Part shown: piece after piece, positions 1 through 5,663 of the stretch
Position numbering within the stretch: position 1 is the first letter of the stretch
How the letters are laid out: the number at the start of each line of letters is the position of its first letter
NCBI GenBank assembly: GCA_009780755.1
Contig: WQZL01000069.1
Location: 1-11,372, forward strand
Direction: 5' to 3'
Source: Promicromonosporaceae bacterium
GTDB taxonomy: Bacteria > Actinomycetota > Actinomycetes > Actinomycetales > Cellulomonadaceae
Length of the DNA: 11,372 nucleotides
Program-made: the position numbers and the translations under genes
The notes under the pieces: model-generated
The model's database searches: none
What the model was told of the DNA's origin: nothing
Seen by the model: the letters and a program-made list of their open reading frames with translations, nothing else

Positions 1-407
1 ACCTGAGCCGCCGCCGCCGCAATCTCTGCCCGCAATCCGGCCATCGCCCCGGTAACATCGGCCCGCAACTCATCGGCCCGCTGGCGCACGGTGTCGGCCA
101 CCGAGGTTTCCAAACGCGCAATGTCGTCGCGGCGACGATCAAGCTCGGCGCGGCCCGCATCGGTCAGCAGGTAGGGGGCGCGCCGACCGATGATGCCATC
201 GGAGTGTTCCTCCGAGACATCGCGGCGCACCAGCCCCTCCACCTCTAGCTTCGCCAGGCGCGGATACACCGTGCCTGCACTCGGGCGATAAGTACCCCCG
301 AAGCGACGGGAGAGTTCGGAGATGAGTTCATAACCGTGACGCGGGCCATCCGCCAGCAGCACTAGCAGGTATAGGCGCAGCTCGCCGTGAGCAAATACCG
401 GGGGCAT
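1..407 (-). CDS. PadR-family transcriptional repressor (C-terminus cut by window edge)
   Basis: The minus strand from ATG at 407 reads open to base 1, giving 135 codons without a stop. The N-terminal half is a PadR winged-helix domain: the stretch GELRLYLLVLLADGPRHGYE (residues 8-27), then SELSRRF, then the wing helix SAGTVYPRLAKLEVEGLV (about 44-61), followed by YLLTDAGRAEL. After residue 90 a charged, probably helical region begins, as expected for the PadR dimerisation part. PadR proteins are cytoplasmic DNA-binding repressors that often control the gene they are transcribed with. The start codon shares one base with the stop of the upstream DUF4097 gene (TGATG), so the two are translationally coupled, and a GGGGG run about 7 nt upstream can serve as ribosome binding site. 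It probably represses its own operon through the palindromes at 1240-1282. The inducer cannot be told from sequence. Confidence 0.93.
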   Translation of the reverse strand, partial: MPPVFAHGELRLYLLVLLADGPRHGYELISELSRRFGGTYRPSAGTVYPRLAKLEVEGLVRRDVSEEHSDGIIGRRAPYLLTDAGRAELDRRRDDIARLETSVADTVRQRADELRADVTGAMAGLRAEIAAAAAQ

Positions 408-1219
408 CACAGACCCCCGTCCGGCGCATCCTGCCGCCCGATCACGGTTACGTCGCCGGAAACCGCCGTAGCTTTCACCGTCGTCACCGTGGGCACGACG
501 GGCCGCAGCAGCTTGGTGCCAAAACCCCCAGCCTCGACCCCATTCACCATCAGGCGGCCACCCAGGCTGTCCAGCTTGGCCTCGACCACATTCGCATCGG
601 GCAGCCGCATCAGTACCGCCCCGGAGACGGAGTTGCTTTTGATGCGCCTCGGCTGGTCGAACAGATCGAATGTGATCGCACCCGAGACGCTATTGACGTC
701 CGCGTTTGGCACCCATCCGGTGATCGTGGTGTCGCCGGAGACGGTGTTCGCATCCACATTGCCGCGATGTTCGCGCACGGTCACCTCGCCGGAAACGGTG
801 TTCACATCAAGCGTTCCTTCGGTTTCCGTGACCAGGATCGGTCCCGAGACGGAGTTCGCGCGCAGGTCGCCGATCATCCCGGCGAGCATGGTCTCCCCCC
901 GCACGGAACCCACCTTCGCCGTCAGGTGTCGCGGCGCCGCAATGAAGATGTCGGCGCGGGCATTGCCGGTGAAGTCGCCAAACTTTTCGACGAATGACTT
1001 CCATCCGCTTAGGGTTTCGTGCCCGACGGTCAGCTTGCCGCCGCGTTCTAGGCGCACCTCAACGGGGCGGCCATTGGTGGCGTGAATCTCCACCCGAACA
1101 TTCGGCTCGTCGTGTGCGACCACGTCCAGGCGTCCGTCAACGATGTGCGCCGACAGCGAGGTGACGTCATCTAGTTCAATGGTCTGTGGCTCCGTGATGG
1201 TCCAGCGTTCGGTTTTCAT
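407..1219 (-). CDS. DUF4097-family beta-strand repeat protein
   Basis: This 270-residue protein has no signal peptide or membrane segment, so it is probably cytoplasmic. The N-terminal ~85 residues are a non-repetitive beta-rich part. From residue 120 the chain carries a recurring N-[ST]-V-S-G motif at 122-126, 140-144, 158-162, 176-180 and 196-200, plus a TAVSG at 251-255. The exact 18-residue step of the first four suggests a right-handed beta-solenoid with one turn per repeat, as in DUF4097/DUF4098 'adhesin-like' proteins. Molecular function is unknown for the family. A PadR regulator directly downstream is a common partner of such genes. The start at 1219 is supported by AAGGAG four bases upstream. 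It is the first gene of a two-gene operon whose likely promoter and operators lie at 1240-1296. The family name is secure; any role in envelope stress or surface structure would be a guess. Confidence 0.9.
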   Translation of the reverse strand: MKTERWTITEPQTIELDDVTSLSAHIVDGRLDVVAHDEPNVRVEIHATNGRPVEVRLERGGKLTVGHETLSGWKSFVEKFGDFTGNARADIFIAAPRHLTAKVGSVRGETMLAGMIGDLRANSVSGPILVTETEGTLDVNTVSGEVTVREHRGNVDANTVSGDTTITGWVPNADVNSVSGAITFDLFDQPRRIKSNSVSGAVLMRLPDANVVEAKLDSLGGRLMVNGVEAGGFGTKLLRPVVPTVTTVKATAVSGDVTVIGRQDAPDGGL

Positions 1220-1239
1220 GGTTCTCCTTGGTTATACGC

Positions 1240-1257
1240 GACGCGATGTATCGCGTC
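1240..1257. promoter_or_regulatory. Perfect 18-bp palindrome, likely PadR operator (site A)
   Basis: The sequence GACGCGATGTATCGCGTC has two perfect 8-bp arms around a GT centre. It lies in the likely 5' untranslated region of the DUF4097-padR operon, just downstream of the predicted transcription start near 1261. The ATGTAT core resembles the ATGT/ACAT half-sites typical of PadR operators. A related site B is centred 25 bp away. Binding by the adjacent PadR protein is inferred from position and symmetry. Confidence 0.7.
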
Positions 1258-1264
1258 TTCAAGA

Positions 1265-1282
1265 GACACGATACATCGCGTT
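1265..1282. promoter_or_regulatory. Degenerate palindrome, likely second PadR operator (site B)
   Basis: GACACGAT-AC-ATCGCGTT is a degenerate copy of site A in which 6 of 8 arm positions pair. It overlaps the predicted -10 box of the DUF4097-padR promoter, so protein bound here would block RNA polymerase. The site is inferred from its similarity to site A. Confidence 0.6.
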
Positions 1283-1296
1283 TCGCGATCTGCCAA
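1268..1296 (-). promoter_or_regulatory. Predicted promoter of the DUF4097-padR operon
   Basis: On the minus strand TTGGCA (1296-1291) and TATCGT (1273-1268) are separated by 17 bp, which fits a housekeeping sigma promoter. The predicted start is near 1261, leaving a leader of about 42 nt that contains AAGGAG just before the ATG at 1219. The -10 box lies inside palindrome B. An alternative -10, TATAAC at 1236-1231, has only a poorly spaced -35. Confidence 0.5.
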
Positions 1297-1332
1297 ACGT
1301 CGTTCGTATCTGTCGTGTCGTCATGCCGAGTA

Positions 1333-1360
1333 GTGACCTATGGCCAGGATGTGGGATCAT
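1333..1360 (+). promoter_or_regulatory. Weak candidate promoter of the bL37 gene
   Basis: GTGACC (1333-1338) and GATCAT (1355-1360) are 16 bp apart, each matching four of six consensus positions. The start would lie near 1367, giving a leader of about 27 nt that carries the AAGGGAG ribosome binding site. No better plus-strand candidate was found between 1297 and 1393. A ribosomal protein gene should have a strong promoter, so this call is tentative. Confidence 0.3.
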
Positions 1361-1393
1361 TGAGCGCTAAGAAATCCACGCAAGGGAGTCATC

Positions 1394-1468
1394 ATGAGCA
1401 AGCGCGGTCGTAAGCGTCGCACCCGCAAGGGCAGCGCCGCCAACCACGGCAAGCGTCCCAACGCCTGA
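1394..1468 (+). CDS. 50S ribosomal protein bL37
   Basis: This ORF of only 24 codons starts MSKRGRKRRTRKGSAANHGK and ends RPNA. Eleven residues are Arg or Lys. The conserved ANHGKRPN tail is the hallmark of bL37, a very small large-subunit protein known from mycobacterial ribosome structures and present across Actinobacteria, where it binds rRNA. Length matches the family. AAGGGAG lies five bases before the ATG, a good ribosome binding site. The gene is monocistronic: it has its own upstream region, divergent from the DUF4097 operon, and a strong hairpin terminator 16 bp after its stop. It is easy to miss because of its size. Recognition rests on near-complete agreement with the family sequence as remembered. 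Confidence 0.93.
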   Translation: MSKRGRKRRTRKGSAANHGKRPNA

Positions 1469-1484
1469 AAACAGGCCGGGGATC

Positions 1485-1520
1485 ACGAAGGCCGCAGCCC
1501 GCCGGGGTTGCGGCCTTCGT
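1485..1520 (+). terminator. Hairpin terminator after bL37
   Basis: A perfect 12-bp stem (1485-1496 pairing with 1509-1520; arms ACGAAGGCCGCA and TGCGGCCTTCGT) encloses a 12-nt loop. It starts 16 bp after the bL37 stop codon. No U-run follows, which is common for actinobacterial terminators. The position between two co-directed genes supports termination of the bL37 transcript. Confidence 0.8.
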
Positions 1521-1524
1521 CCAT

Positions 1525-1530
1525 TAGGGT
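1525..1530 (+). promoter_or_regulatory. -10 box of a leaderless promoter for the DoxX-like gene
   Basis: TAGGGT fits the actinobacterial -10 pattern TANNNT and ends exactly six bases before the ATG at 1537, so the mRNA would begin at or next to the A of the start codon. No Shine-Dalgarno sequence precedes the gene. No -35 box is recognisable; the -35 region falls in the loop and stem of the upstream terminator. Confidence 0.5.
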
Positions 1531-1536
1531 TGGGGC

Positions 1537-2028
1537 ATGTTGTTGCACCGTCTTGCCCGCCCCCTGCTCGCCGCCCCCTTCGTGTACGACGGAGTGCAGG
1601 CCGTCAAGAGACCCGACGAACACGTTGGTGCTGCCCGCGAACTTACCGACCAGGTCACCGACCGGCTAGGCCGGGAGCCGCTAAGCGACAAGCAGGTAAA
1701 GCTGCTGGTCCGAGCGCATGGCGGGGCCACCGCCATCCTGGGTGTCGCCCTTGGGGTCGGCATCTTCCCACGAATTTCTGCTCTGAAGCTGGCCGCGCTA
1801 ACCACGCCGCTTGCCGTCGTACATCAGCCGTTCACCACCAGGAATCGGGCTGAGCGCAAGGAGAAGACGGCCAAGTTTGTTCGCGCCGTCGGCCTGGTTG
1901 GCGCCGCGGCAATCGCTGGCGTCGATACCCAGGGTAAGCCCGGCATCGCCTGGCGGGTCACCAACATCAGGCAGCGGCACGCCGCAGGCAAGGCCACAGC
2001 GGGCCTAATCAACCACCCGAAGGGGTGA
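1537..2028 (+). CDS. DoxX-family membrane protein
   Basis: This is a 163-residue protein. The N-terminus LLHRLARPLLAAPFVYDGVQ is typical of the actinobacterial DoxX family: a membrane helix, then a short acidic loop with AARELTDQV. Further hydrophobic segments lie at about residues 60-78 (GGATAILGVALGVGIFPRIS), 83-95 and 122-137 (VRAVGLVGAAAIAGVD), giving about four helices. The positively charged stretch TTRNRAERKEKTAKF at about 104-118 faces the inside. DoxX-like proteins are small integral membrane proteins; some act in redox homeostasis in mycobacteria, but most have no assigned reaction. The start lacks a ribosome binding site and fits leaderless translation (TAGGGT at 1525-1530). The last 20 bp overlap the convergent methyltransferase gene. 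Family is fairly sure, role unknown. Confidence 0.85.
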   Translation: MLLHRLARPLLAAPFVYDGVQAVKRPDEHVGAARELTDQVTDRLGREPLSDKQVKLLVRAHGGATAILGVALGVGIFPRISALKLAALTTPLAVVHQPFTTRNRAERKEKTAKFVRAVGLVGAAAIAGVDTQGKPGIAWRVTNIRQRHAAGKATAGLINHPKG

Positions 2029-3292
2029 GCAGAGCTACACATTCGACGTGGTGAGTCATGGGGAATAGATCGAAAGTCCGCAGGTTGGCCAGGGTGTAGC
2101 CGTGAGTGGTCAGGTAGCCGATGTCGCGAGCAAGAGCGGCCGGATCGCAGGCCACATAGACGATGCGGGCCGGGCTACGGGCGGCGATCCGGTCGATCAC
2201 CATGCGGCCCGCACCCGCCCGAGGCGGATCAAGCACAATCACCTCGACGCCGGTTGCGGTGGGCGGCAAGGCGGCGAGCGTCTGCGCGACCGCGCCCTCA
2301 CGAATCTCTGCCTGGGGCAGATGCTGGGCATTGCGGCGAGCGTCACGCACCGCGCAGGCGTCGCCCTCTATGGCGATGACCCGGCCTTGCAGGCCAACCG
2401 CGGCGGCCAGCGGCAAGGTGAACAGGCCGGCGCCGGAGTACAGGTCGAGTACGGTGGCGTCCGCTATCGGGCCGACGGCGTCGAGGACGGCCTCGATCAA
2501 CAGTCTCGGAGCCTCGCGATGGTTCTGCCAGAAGCCGTCGGCGGCAACACGGTAGGTGAAGGTGTCCTTGGTGGTTTCGACAAGCTCAACCACCGAATCA
2601 CGGTCATCACGATTCGGGATGCCATCGACGAGCAGAACCGGTTCAGAGCCACTGGCCGGGGCGATGAGTTCTAGCCGCTGGCCGGGATGCCACCGGCGGG
2701 TAAACACACCTTCGGCCTCGGCCAACGCGGCCACCTCGGTTGTGGCTAGCGGCATGGAGTTCAGCGCGATCACCTCGTGGGAGCGATGCTTGCGCATCCC
2801 GACGCGACCCTCGTCGTCCGCAATCAGGTCGATGCGGGTGCGGTAGGCCAGGCCATCGCTCCCTTGTCCCGCGTGTGTCGCCGACTCTACTTGCACGTCC
2901 CAGTCGAGTTTGGCGAGGCGTTGCAATTGCTCGCGGATTACCGCTGCCTTCCAGCGGCGCTGCCCGGCCACGGAGACGTGGGCGAGTTCTCCGCCACCAA
3001 CCCCACCCGGTCCGGCCTCGGGCCAAGCAGATGGCACTCGGTCCGGCGAGGGGTCGCCCAACACCTCCACCGCTTCGGCGCGCCAGAACTTAGGGCCGCC
3101 CTCCGTCACCACCGCGCGCACCCGTTCGCCGGGCAGCGCGTGACGCACGAAGATTACGCGACCATCGTGTCGGGCCACGCAATGCCCGCCGTGGGCGTAG
3201 GCCGTGACCTCTACCTCAACCTCACGGCCCACATCGGCATCCGGGACAGTAGGGGGGCGACTAAAGCGGCGTTGCTGGAAGCGGTGGTTCAT
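2009..3292 (-). CDS. Class I SAM-dependent RNA (uracil-5) methyltransferase, TrmA/RlmD type, with TRAM domain
   Basis: This 427-residue protein probably methylates C5 of a uridine in tRNA or rRNA using S-adenosylmethionine. Order: TRAM RNA-binding domain (about 22-78); central domain; FWQNH (254-258); SAM motif VLDLYSGAGLF (281-291); DPPRAG (355-360); catalytic ACDP with Cys382; and HHVE with general base Glu417 near the end. The catalytic set is complete. Cysteines that bind a 4Fe-4S cluster in E. coli RlmD are missing: the usual CGGC region reads GVGGGELAHV (97-106). Residues 234-241, VVELVETT, come from a REP-like repeat within the gene (2570-2594). The ATG overlaps the stop of the DUF3159 gene (ATGA), so the two are coupled, and the gene ends the minus-strand cluster. 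Which uridine it modifies cannot be decided from sequence. Confidence 0.93.
   Translation of the reverse strand: MNHRFQQRRFSRPPTVPDADVGREVEVEVTAYAHGGHCVARHDGRVIFVRHALPGERVRAVVTEGGPKFWRAEAVEVLGDPSPDRVPSAWPEAGPGGVGGGELAHVSVAGQRRWKAAVIREQLQRLAKLDWDVQVESATHAGQGSDGLAYRTRIDLIADDEGRVGMRKHRSHEVIALNSMPLATTEVAALAEAEGVFTRRWHPGQRLELIAPASGSEPVLLVDGIPNRDDRDSVVELVETTKDTFTYRVAADGFWQNHREAPRLLIEAVLDAVGPIADATVLDLYSGAGLFTLPLAAAVGLQGRVIAIEGDACAVRDARRNAQHLPQAEIREGAVAQTLAALPPTATGVEVIVLDPPRAGAGRMVIDRIAARSPARIVYVACDPAALARDIGYLTTHGYTLANLRTFDLFPMTHHVECVALLTPSGG
2570..2594. repeat. REP-like dispersed repeat, copy 1, in frame inside the methyltransferase gene
   Basis: Seven-base inverted arms GGTGGTT (2570-2576) and AACCACC (2588-2594) flank the core TCGACAAGCTC. 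Read on the coding (minus) strand, the repeat supplies codons 234-241, VVELVETT. It shares GTTTCGACA and CTCAACCACC with the element at 4867-4902. Such GTTTCGACA...CTCAACCACC repeats are, to my knowledge, widespread in actinobacterial genomes, and VVELVETT is their recurrent in-frame product. Confidence 0.75.
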
Positions 3293-4044
3293 TGAACGTC
3301 TGGGCCTGGGTTCTGCTCAACCGCCGAAGGCGCGCCGTGGGCGCCGCGCACCAGCATCCAGGTGAGCCACAGCACCAGCGCCCACAGGGGCGTGCCCATC
3401 ACCAGGCGGGCGATGCCGAGCGCGCCCACGTAATCCTCCCCGGCGGCGAACAGCGGCCACTGCACGGCCAGCCGCAGCGCGAACATCGCGGCCCAAAGCC
3501 AGGAGGCAATGTCGTAGCGCTTCATGAGGTTGCGGTTCTTGCGCCAGGCGGTAAAGCCCTTGAATGGGTTGACCTCCTCCCCGGAGGATTGCGCCTTTTC
3601 GGCGGTGAAGCCCAGACGCAGCAGTTCGACCATCACACCAACGAACGGCCAACGGACCGCGACGGTGAGCAAGATGCCCACCAGGTAAGCCCCGTTGATC
3701 CACAGGCCGGGCAGGAAGAAGTCACCGGCCTCACCGGTGCGCCAGGCCATGAACACGCCCAGGCCGATGCCCGCCAGCCCGGAGAGCGCCTGCGTGAGCG
3801 GCGTGCGCTGCACCAGCCGGGCCACCACCGCGATAAGCGCGACGGCGCAGGCCGAGATGAGCGACCACGGCAGGCTGTTGGTGGTCACCCACACGGTGAC
3901 GAACAGGATGCCCGGCGCGGCCGTCTCGATGACGCCGCGCGCGCCACCGAGCGCCTCGGCCAGCTTGAACTCCTCGCCGGTGACGGCCTTCAGGCCACGG
4001 TTGGCGGATGCGTCCGGTGGAGGTGGCGTTGTTGGTTCGGTCAC
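3289..4044 (-). CDS. DUF3159-family membrane protein
   Basis: The protein has 251 residues with a GTG start. A Pro-rich N-terminus is followed by an amphipathic GEEFKLAEALGGARGVIE (23-40), then about six membrane segments: 42-55, 59-78, 86-101, 113-131, 181-200 and 205-233. The cytoplasmic loop between the fourth and fifth carries NPFKGFTAWRKNRNLMKRYD (159-178). This matches DUF3159, a family found in Actinobacteria and usually located near dut and DUF3710 genes, as here. Its function is unknown. It starts five bases after the stop of the DUF3710 gene with no clear Shine-Dalgarno sequence, so it is probably translated by coupling. Its stop overlaps the start of the RNA methyltransferase gene by four bases (ATGA). 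Transport or a link to RNA modification would be speculation. Confidence 0.88.
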   Translation of the reverse strand: MTEPTTPPPPDASANRGLKAVTGEEFKLAEALGGARGVIETAAPGILFVTVWVTTNSLPWSLISACAVALIAVVARLVQRTPLTQALSGLAGIGLGVFMAWRTGEAGDFFLPGLWINGAYLVGILLTVAVRWPFVGVMVELLRLGFTAEKAQSSGEEVNPFKGFTAWRKNRNLMKRYDIASWLWAAMFALRLAVQWPLFAAGEDYVGALGIARLVMGTPLWALVLWLTWMLVRGAHGAPSAVEQNPGPDVQ

Positions 4045-4049
4045 TGGAA

Positions 4050-4808
4050 TCAGCGGATTTCGGTGATTTCCGGCCCGCGCTTGAGCGGGTTAAAGTCTGG
4101 CTGTGCGGGCACCGCACCCTCCGGGGCGTCGGCCTCGGCGGTGGCCTCGCCCCTGCCTGGCACGGTGAGGGCAAGTAGGTCGCGGGGCGGGCGGGCGGTG
4201 TCGTCGCGCTTGACAACGATATCCGCGAACACCGCCTCCAGTTCCCTGGCGGCCTCGGTGTCGATGGCGGCCTTGCCGGAGAAGACGCCGCGCAGGAACC
4301 AACGCGGGCCGTCAACGCCGATGAACCGGGCGGGGCGCTGCGTCTGCTGGCCACCGGCGCCAACGGCAGGCACCTTCGCGATCAGCTCGCGACCGAACGA
4401 GCCGGGAACGTCATCAACGGTGCCGCCCTGCTCGCGGATGCCCGCGGCAATCTCCTCGCGAATCTCATCCCAGATGCCCCAGGTGCGAGGGGCGGCGAAT
4501 ACCTGAACTTGCAGGCCGGAGGAGCCAAGCGTGGTGGAGACGCCGGTGATCTTGCCGCTCGACTTGTCGATCTCCATCCGCAACTGCATCCCCTGCCGCA
4601 CCGGCAGCCAGATGGCGCCCAGATCAACGCGGGTACCCAGCTCGGTTACGTCGGCGGCATCGAAGGGGCCGAGGGTCTGTGGTGCGTCATCCCCTGTCTT
4701 GTCGGCGGCGCCACTGGCCGCCATCGCCTCTACCGTCTCGCGCACGTCACTGGCCGCCTCTGCGGCGGAGATGGTCTCGTCGTCACGCTTGCGCTTGAAC
4801 AGTGACAC
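4050..4808 (-). CDS. DUF3710-family protein
   Basis: This soluble 252-residue protein has no signal peptide or membrane helix. A charged N-terminus (MSLFKRKRDDE) and a low-complexity stretch to residue ~45 lead into GPFDAADV, which begins the conserved domain. It continues with LGAIWLPVRQGMQLRMEID, GSSGLQVQVFAAPRTWGIWD, the DVPGSFGREL segment and ARFIGVDGPRWFLRGVFSGK (about 160-179). The acidic C-terminus ends in NPLKRGPEI. These blocks identify DUF3710, an actinobacterial family of unknown function that lies next to dut in many genomes. The start is GTG, chosen because AAGGAG lies six bases upstream and the conserved MSLFKRKR begins there. It probably opens a transcript with DUF3159 and the methyltransferase gene, from a promoter at about 4845-4850. 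Confidence 0.9.
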   Translation of the reverse strand: MSLFKRKRDDETISAAEAASDVRETVEAMAASGAADKTGDDAPQTLGPFDAADVTELGTRVDLGAIWLPVRQGMQLRMEIDKSSGKITGVSTTLGSSGLQVQVFAAPRTWGIWDEIREEIAAGIREQGGTVDDVPGSFGRELIAKVPAVGAGGQQTQRPARFIGVDGPRWFLRGVFSGKAAIDTEAARELEAVFADIVVKRDDTARPPRDLLALTVPGRGEATAEADAPEGAVPAQPDFNPLKRGPEITEIR

Positions 4809-4844
4809 TGGTGGCTCCTTAACTTAAAAACAGTCCAACGGTCC

Positions 4845-4850
4845 AGGATA
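4845..4850 (-). promoter_or_regulatory. Candidate -10 box upstream of DUF3710
   Basis: TATCCT on the minus strand fits TANNNT and would start transcription near 4838, about 30 nt before the GTG at 4808, with AAGGAG inside the leader. No good -35 hexamer is present; TGTCGA lies 19 bp upstream but belongs to the REP-like element. A second TANNNT (TAAGTT) lies too close to the ribosome binding site to be useful. Confidence 0.35.
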
Positions 4851-4866
4851 CCGGCAGTGCCCCCTA

Positions 4867-4902
4867 GTTTCGACACGAGCCAGTTGGCCTCGCTCAACCA
4901 CC
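4867..4902. repeat. REP-like dispersed repeat, copy 2, at the dut 3' end; possible terminator
   Basis: The plus strand begins GTTTCGACA and ends GCTCAACCACC, like copy 1 at 2570-2594, but has a longer hairpin centre: CGAG/CTCG and CC/GG pair around the loop AGTT with one bulged C at 4888. On the minus strand the repeat encodes the last two Gly codons and the TGA stop of dut, then forms the hairpin just after it. It may therefore act as a transcription terminator between dut and DUF3710, although no U-run follows. Confidence 0.65.
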
Positions 4903-5367
4903 TAAGGTGCCGGTGGACCCAAAGCCGTCTTGGCCCCGCTGCGAGCCGGGCAGCCGGTCGGCCTTAAGGAATCTGGCCCGCTCTACCTTCTGGATCACCA
5001 GCTGAGCGATGCGCTCACCGCGGCGCAGCGTCACGGGCGTCGCCGGGTCGGTGTTGTGTAGGGCTACCTTGATTTCGCCGCGGTATCCAGCATCCACGGT
5101 GCCGGGAGCGTTCAGGATAGTCAGGCCGTGCTTTACGGCCAGGCCCGAGCGCGGATGCACGAAGGCCGCATACCCATCGGGCAGTGCGATTGCGATGCCT
5201 GTGGGAACCAGGACGCGCCCCTGCGGTGGGATTGTGACATCTACCGTGGTGACCAGGTCGGCGCCCGCATCGCCGGGGTGGGCGTATTCCGGAATGCCAC
5301 AGCCGCCAGCTAGCACCTGCACCAGAATGTCTACCGGTTCGGCGAAGATGGCGTCGAGGAACGTCAT
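4894..5367 (-). CDS. dut: Deoxyuridine 5'-triphosphate nucleotidohydrolase (dUTPase)
   Basis: The enzyme hydrolyses dUTP to dUMP and pyrophosphate, keeping uracil out of DNA and supplying dUMP for thymidylate synthesis. It is a cytoplasmic homotrimer in this family. All five motifs are present in 157 residues: I AHPGDAGADL (29-38), II PTGIAI (55-60), III from RSGLAVKHG through GTVDAGYRGEI (73-99, catalytic Asp92), IV RRGERIAQLVI (115-125) and V GQDGFGSTG (145-153). I chose ATG at 5367 over an upstream one at 5451 because it overlaps the DUF4193 stop by four bases (ATGA), and because the protein then has the usual length. The four residues after motif V (TLGG) run into the REP-like repeat at 4867-4902, which supplies the stop codon; the tail is not part of the catalytic motif. 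Confidence 0.97.
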   Translation of the reverse strand: MTFLDAIFAEPVDILVQVLAGGCGIPEYAHPGDAGADLVTTVDVTIPPQGRVLVPTGIAIALPDGYAAFVHPRSGLAVKHGLTILNAPGTVDAGYRGEIKVALHNTDPATPVTLRRGERIAQLVIQKVERARFLKADRLPGSQRGQDGFGSTGTLGG

Positions 5368-5663
5368 CCCGCGCACTCCGTGCAGACCATTTGGCCATCG
5401 CGTTCGTAGGCTAGCTGCGAGCGGTGGTGCACCAGGAAGCAGGCCGTGCAAGTGAACTCGTCGGCCTGGCGGGGCAGCACGCGGACGGAGAGTTCCTCGC
5501 CGGAAAGGTCGGCGCCGGGTAACTCAAAACCCTCCGCCGCCTCCGTCTCGTCCTCGTCCACCACGCCGGAGGTCTTATCCGACCGGCGGGCCTGAAGTTC
5601 TTGGATTGAGTCGGCTTCGACGTCTTCGTCGGTTTTCCGAGGTGCGTCGTAGTCGGTAGCCAT
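5364..5663 (-). CDS. DUF4193-family zinc-ribbon-like protein
   Basis: This acidic protein of 99 residues begins MATDYDAPRKTDEDVEADSI and continues with an almost invariant block, QARRSDKTSGVVD, DETEAAEGFELPGADLSGEE and RVLPRQADEFTC. Two CxxC pairs, Cys72/Cys75 (TCTACF) and Cys94/Cys97 (VCTEC), probably bind one zinc ion. The family, DUF4193, is found throughout Actinobacteria with no known function. The start at 5663 is preferred over an in-frame ATG five codons upstream because the family begins with MATDYD and GGAG lies nine bases before it; the longer version has no ribosome binding site. Its stop overlaps the dut start (ATGA), so DUF4193 and dut are translationally coupled. In mycobacteria a DUF3093 gene separates the two; here it is absent. 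Confidence 0.93.
   Translation of the reverse strand: MATDYDAPRKTDEDVEADSIQELQARRSDKTSGVVDEDETEAAEGFELPGADLSGEELSVRVLPRQADEFTCTACFLVHHRSQLAYERDGQMVCTECAG

Noticed and set aside
387..1085. A 232-codon plus-strand frame opposite the DUF4097 gene
   Set aside because: Its repetitive Ser/Pro/Thr-rich product mirrors the VSG repeats of the gene on the other strand; it has no family features.
2102..2674. A 190-codon plus-strand frame opposite the methyltransferase
   Set aside because: Shadow of a gene with a complete catalytic motif set; the translation shows no domain.
3292..4506. A 404-codon plus-strand reading frame opposite DUF3159 and DUF3710
   Set aside because: Its translation is rich in His, Gln, Arg and Gly without any recognisable domain, and both genes on the other strand are conserved families. 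Long antisense frames are expected at this GC content.
4870..4892. Intrinsic terminator with U-tract after dut
   Set aside because: The hairpin is real but short, bulged and without a U-run; recorded instead as a REP-like repeat with possible terminator activity.
5368..5451. Longer dut form starting at 5451
   Set aside because: The extra 28 residues are the DUF4193 zinc-binding region read in another frame; the coupled ATG at 5367 gives the usual dUTPase length.
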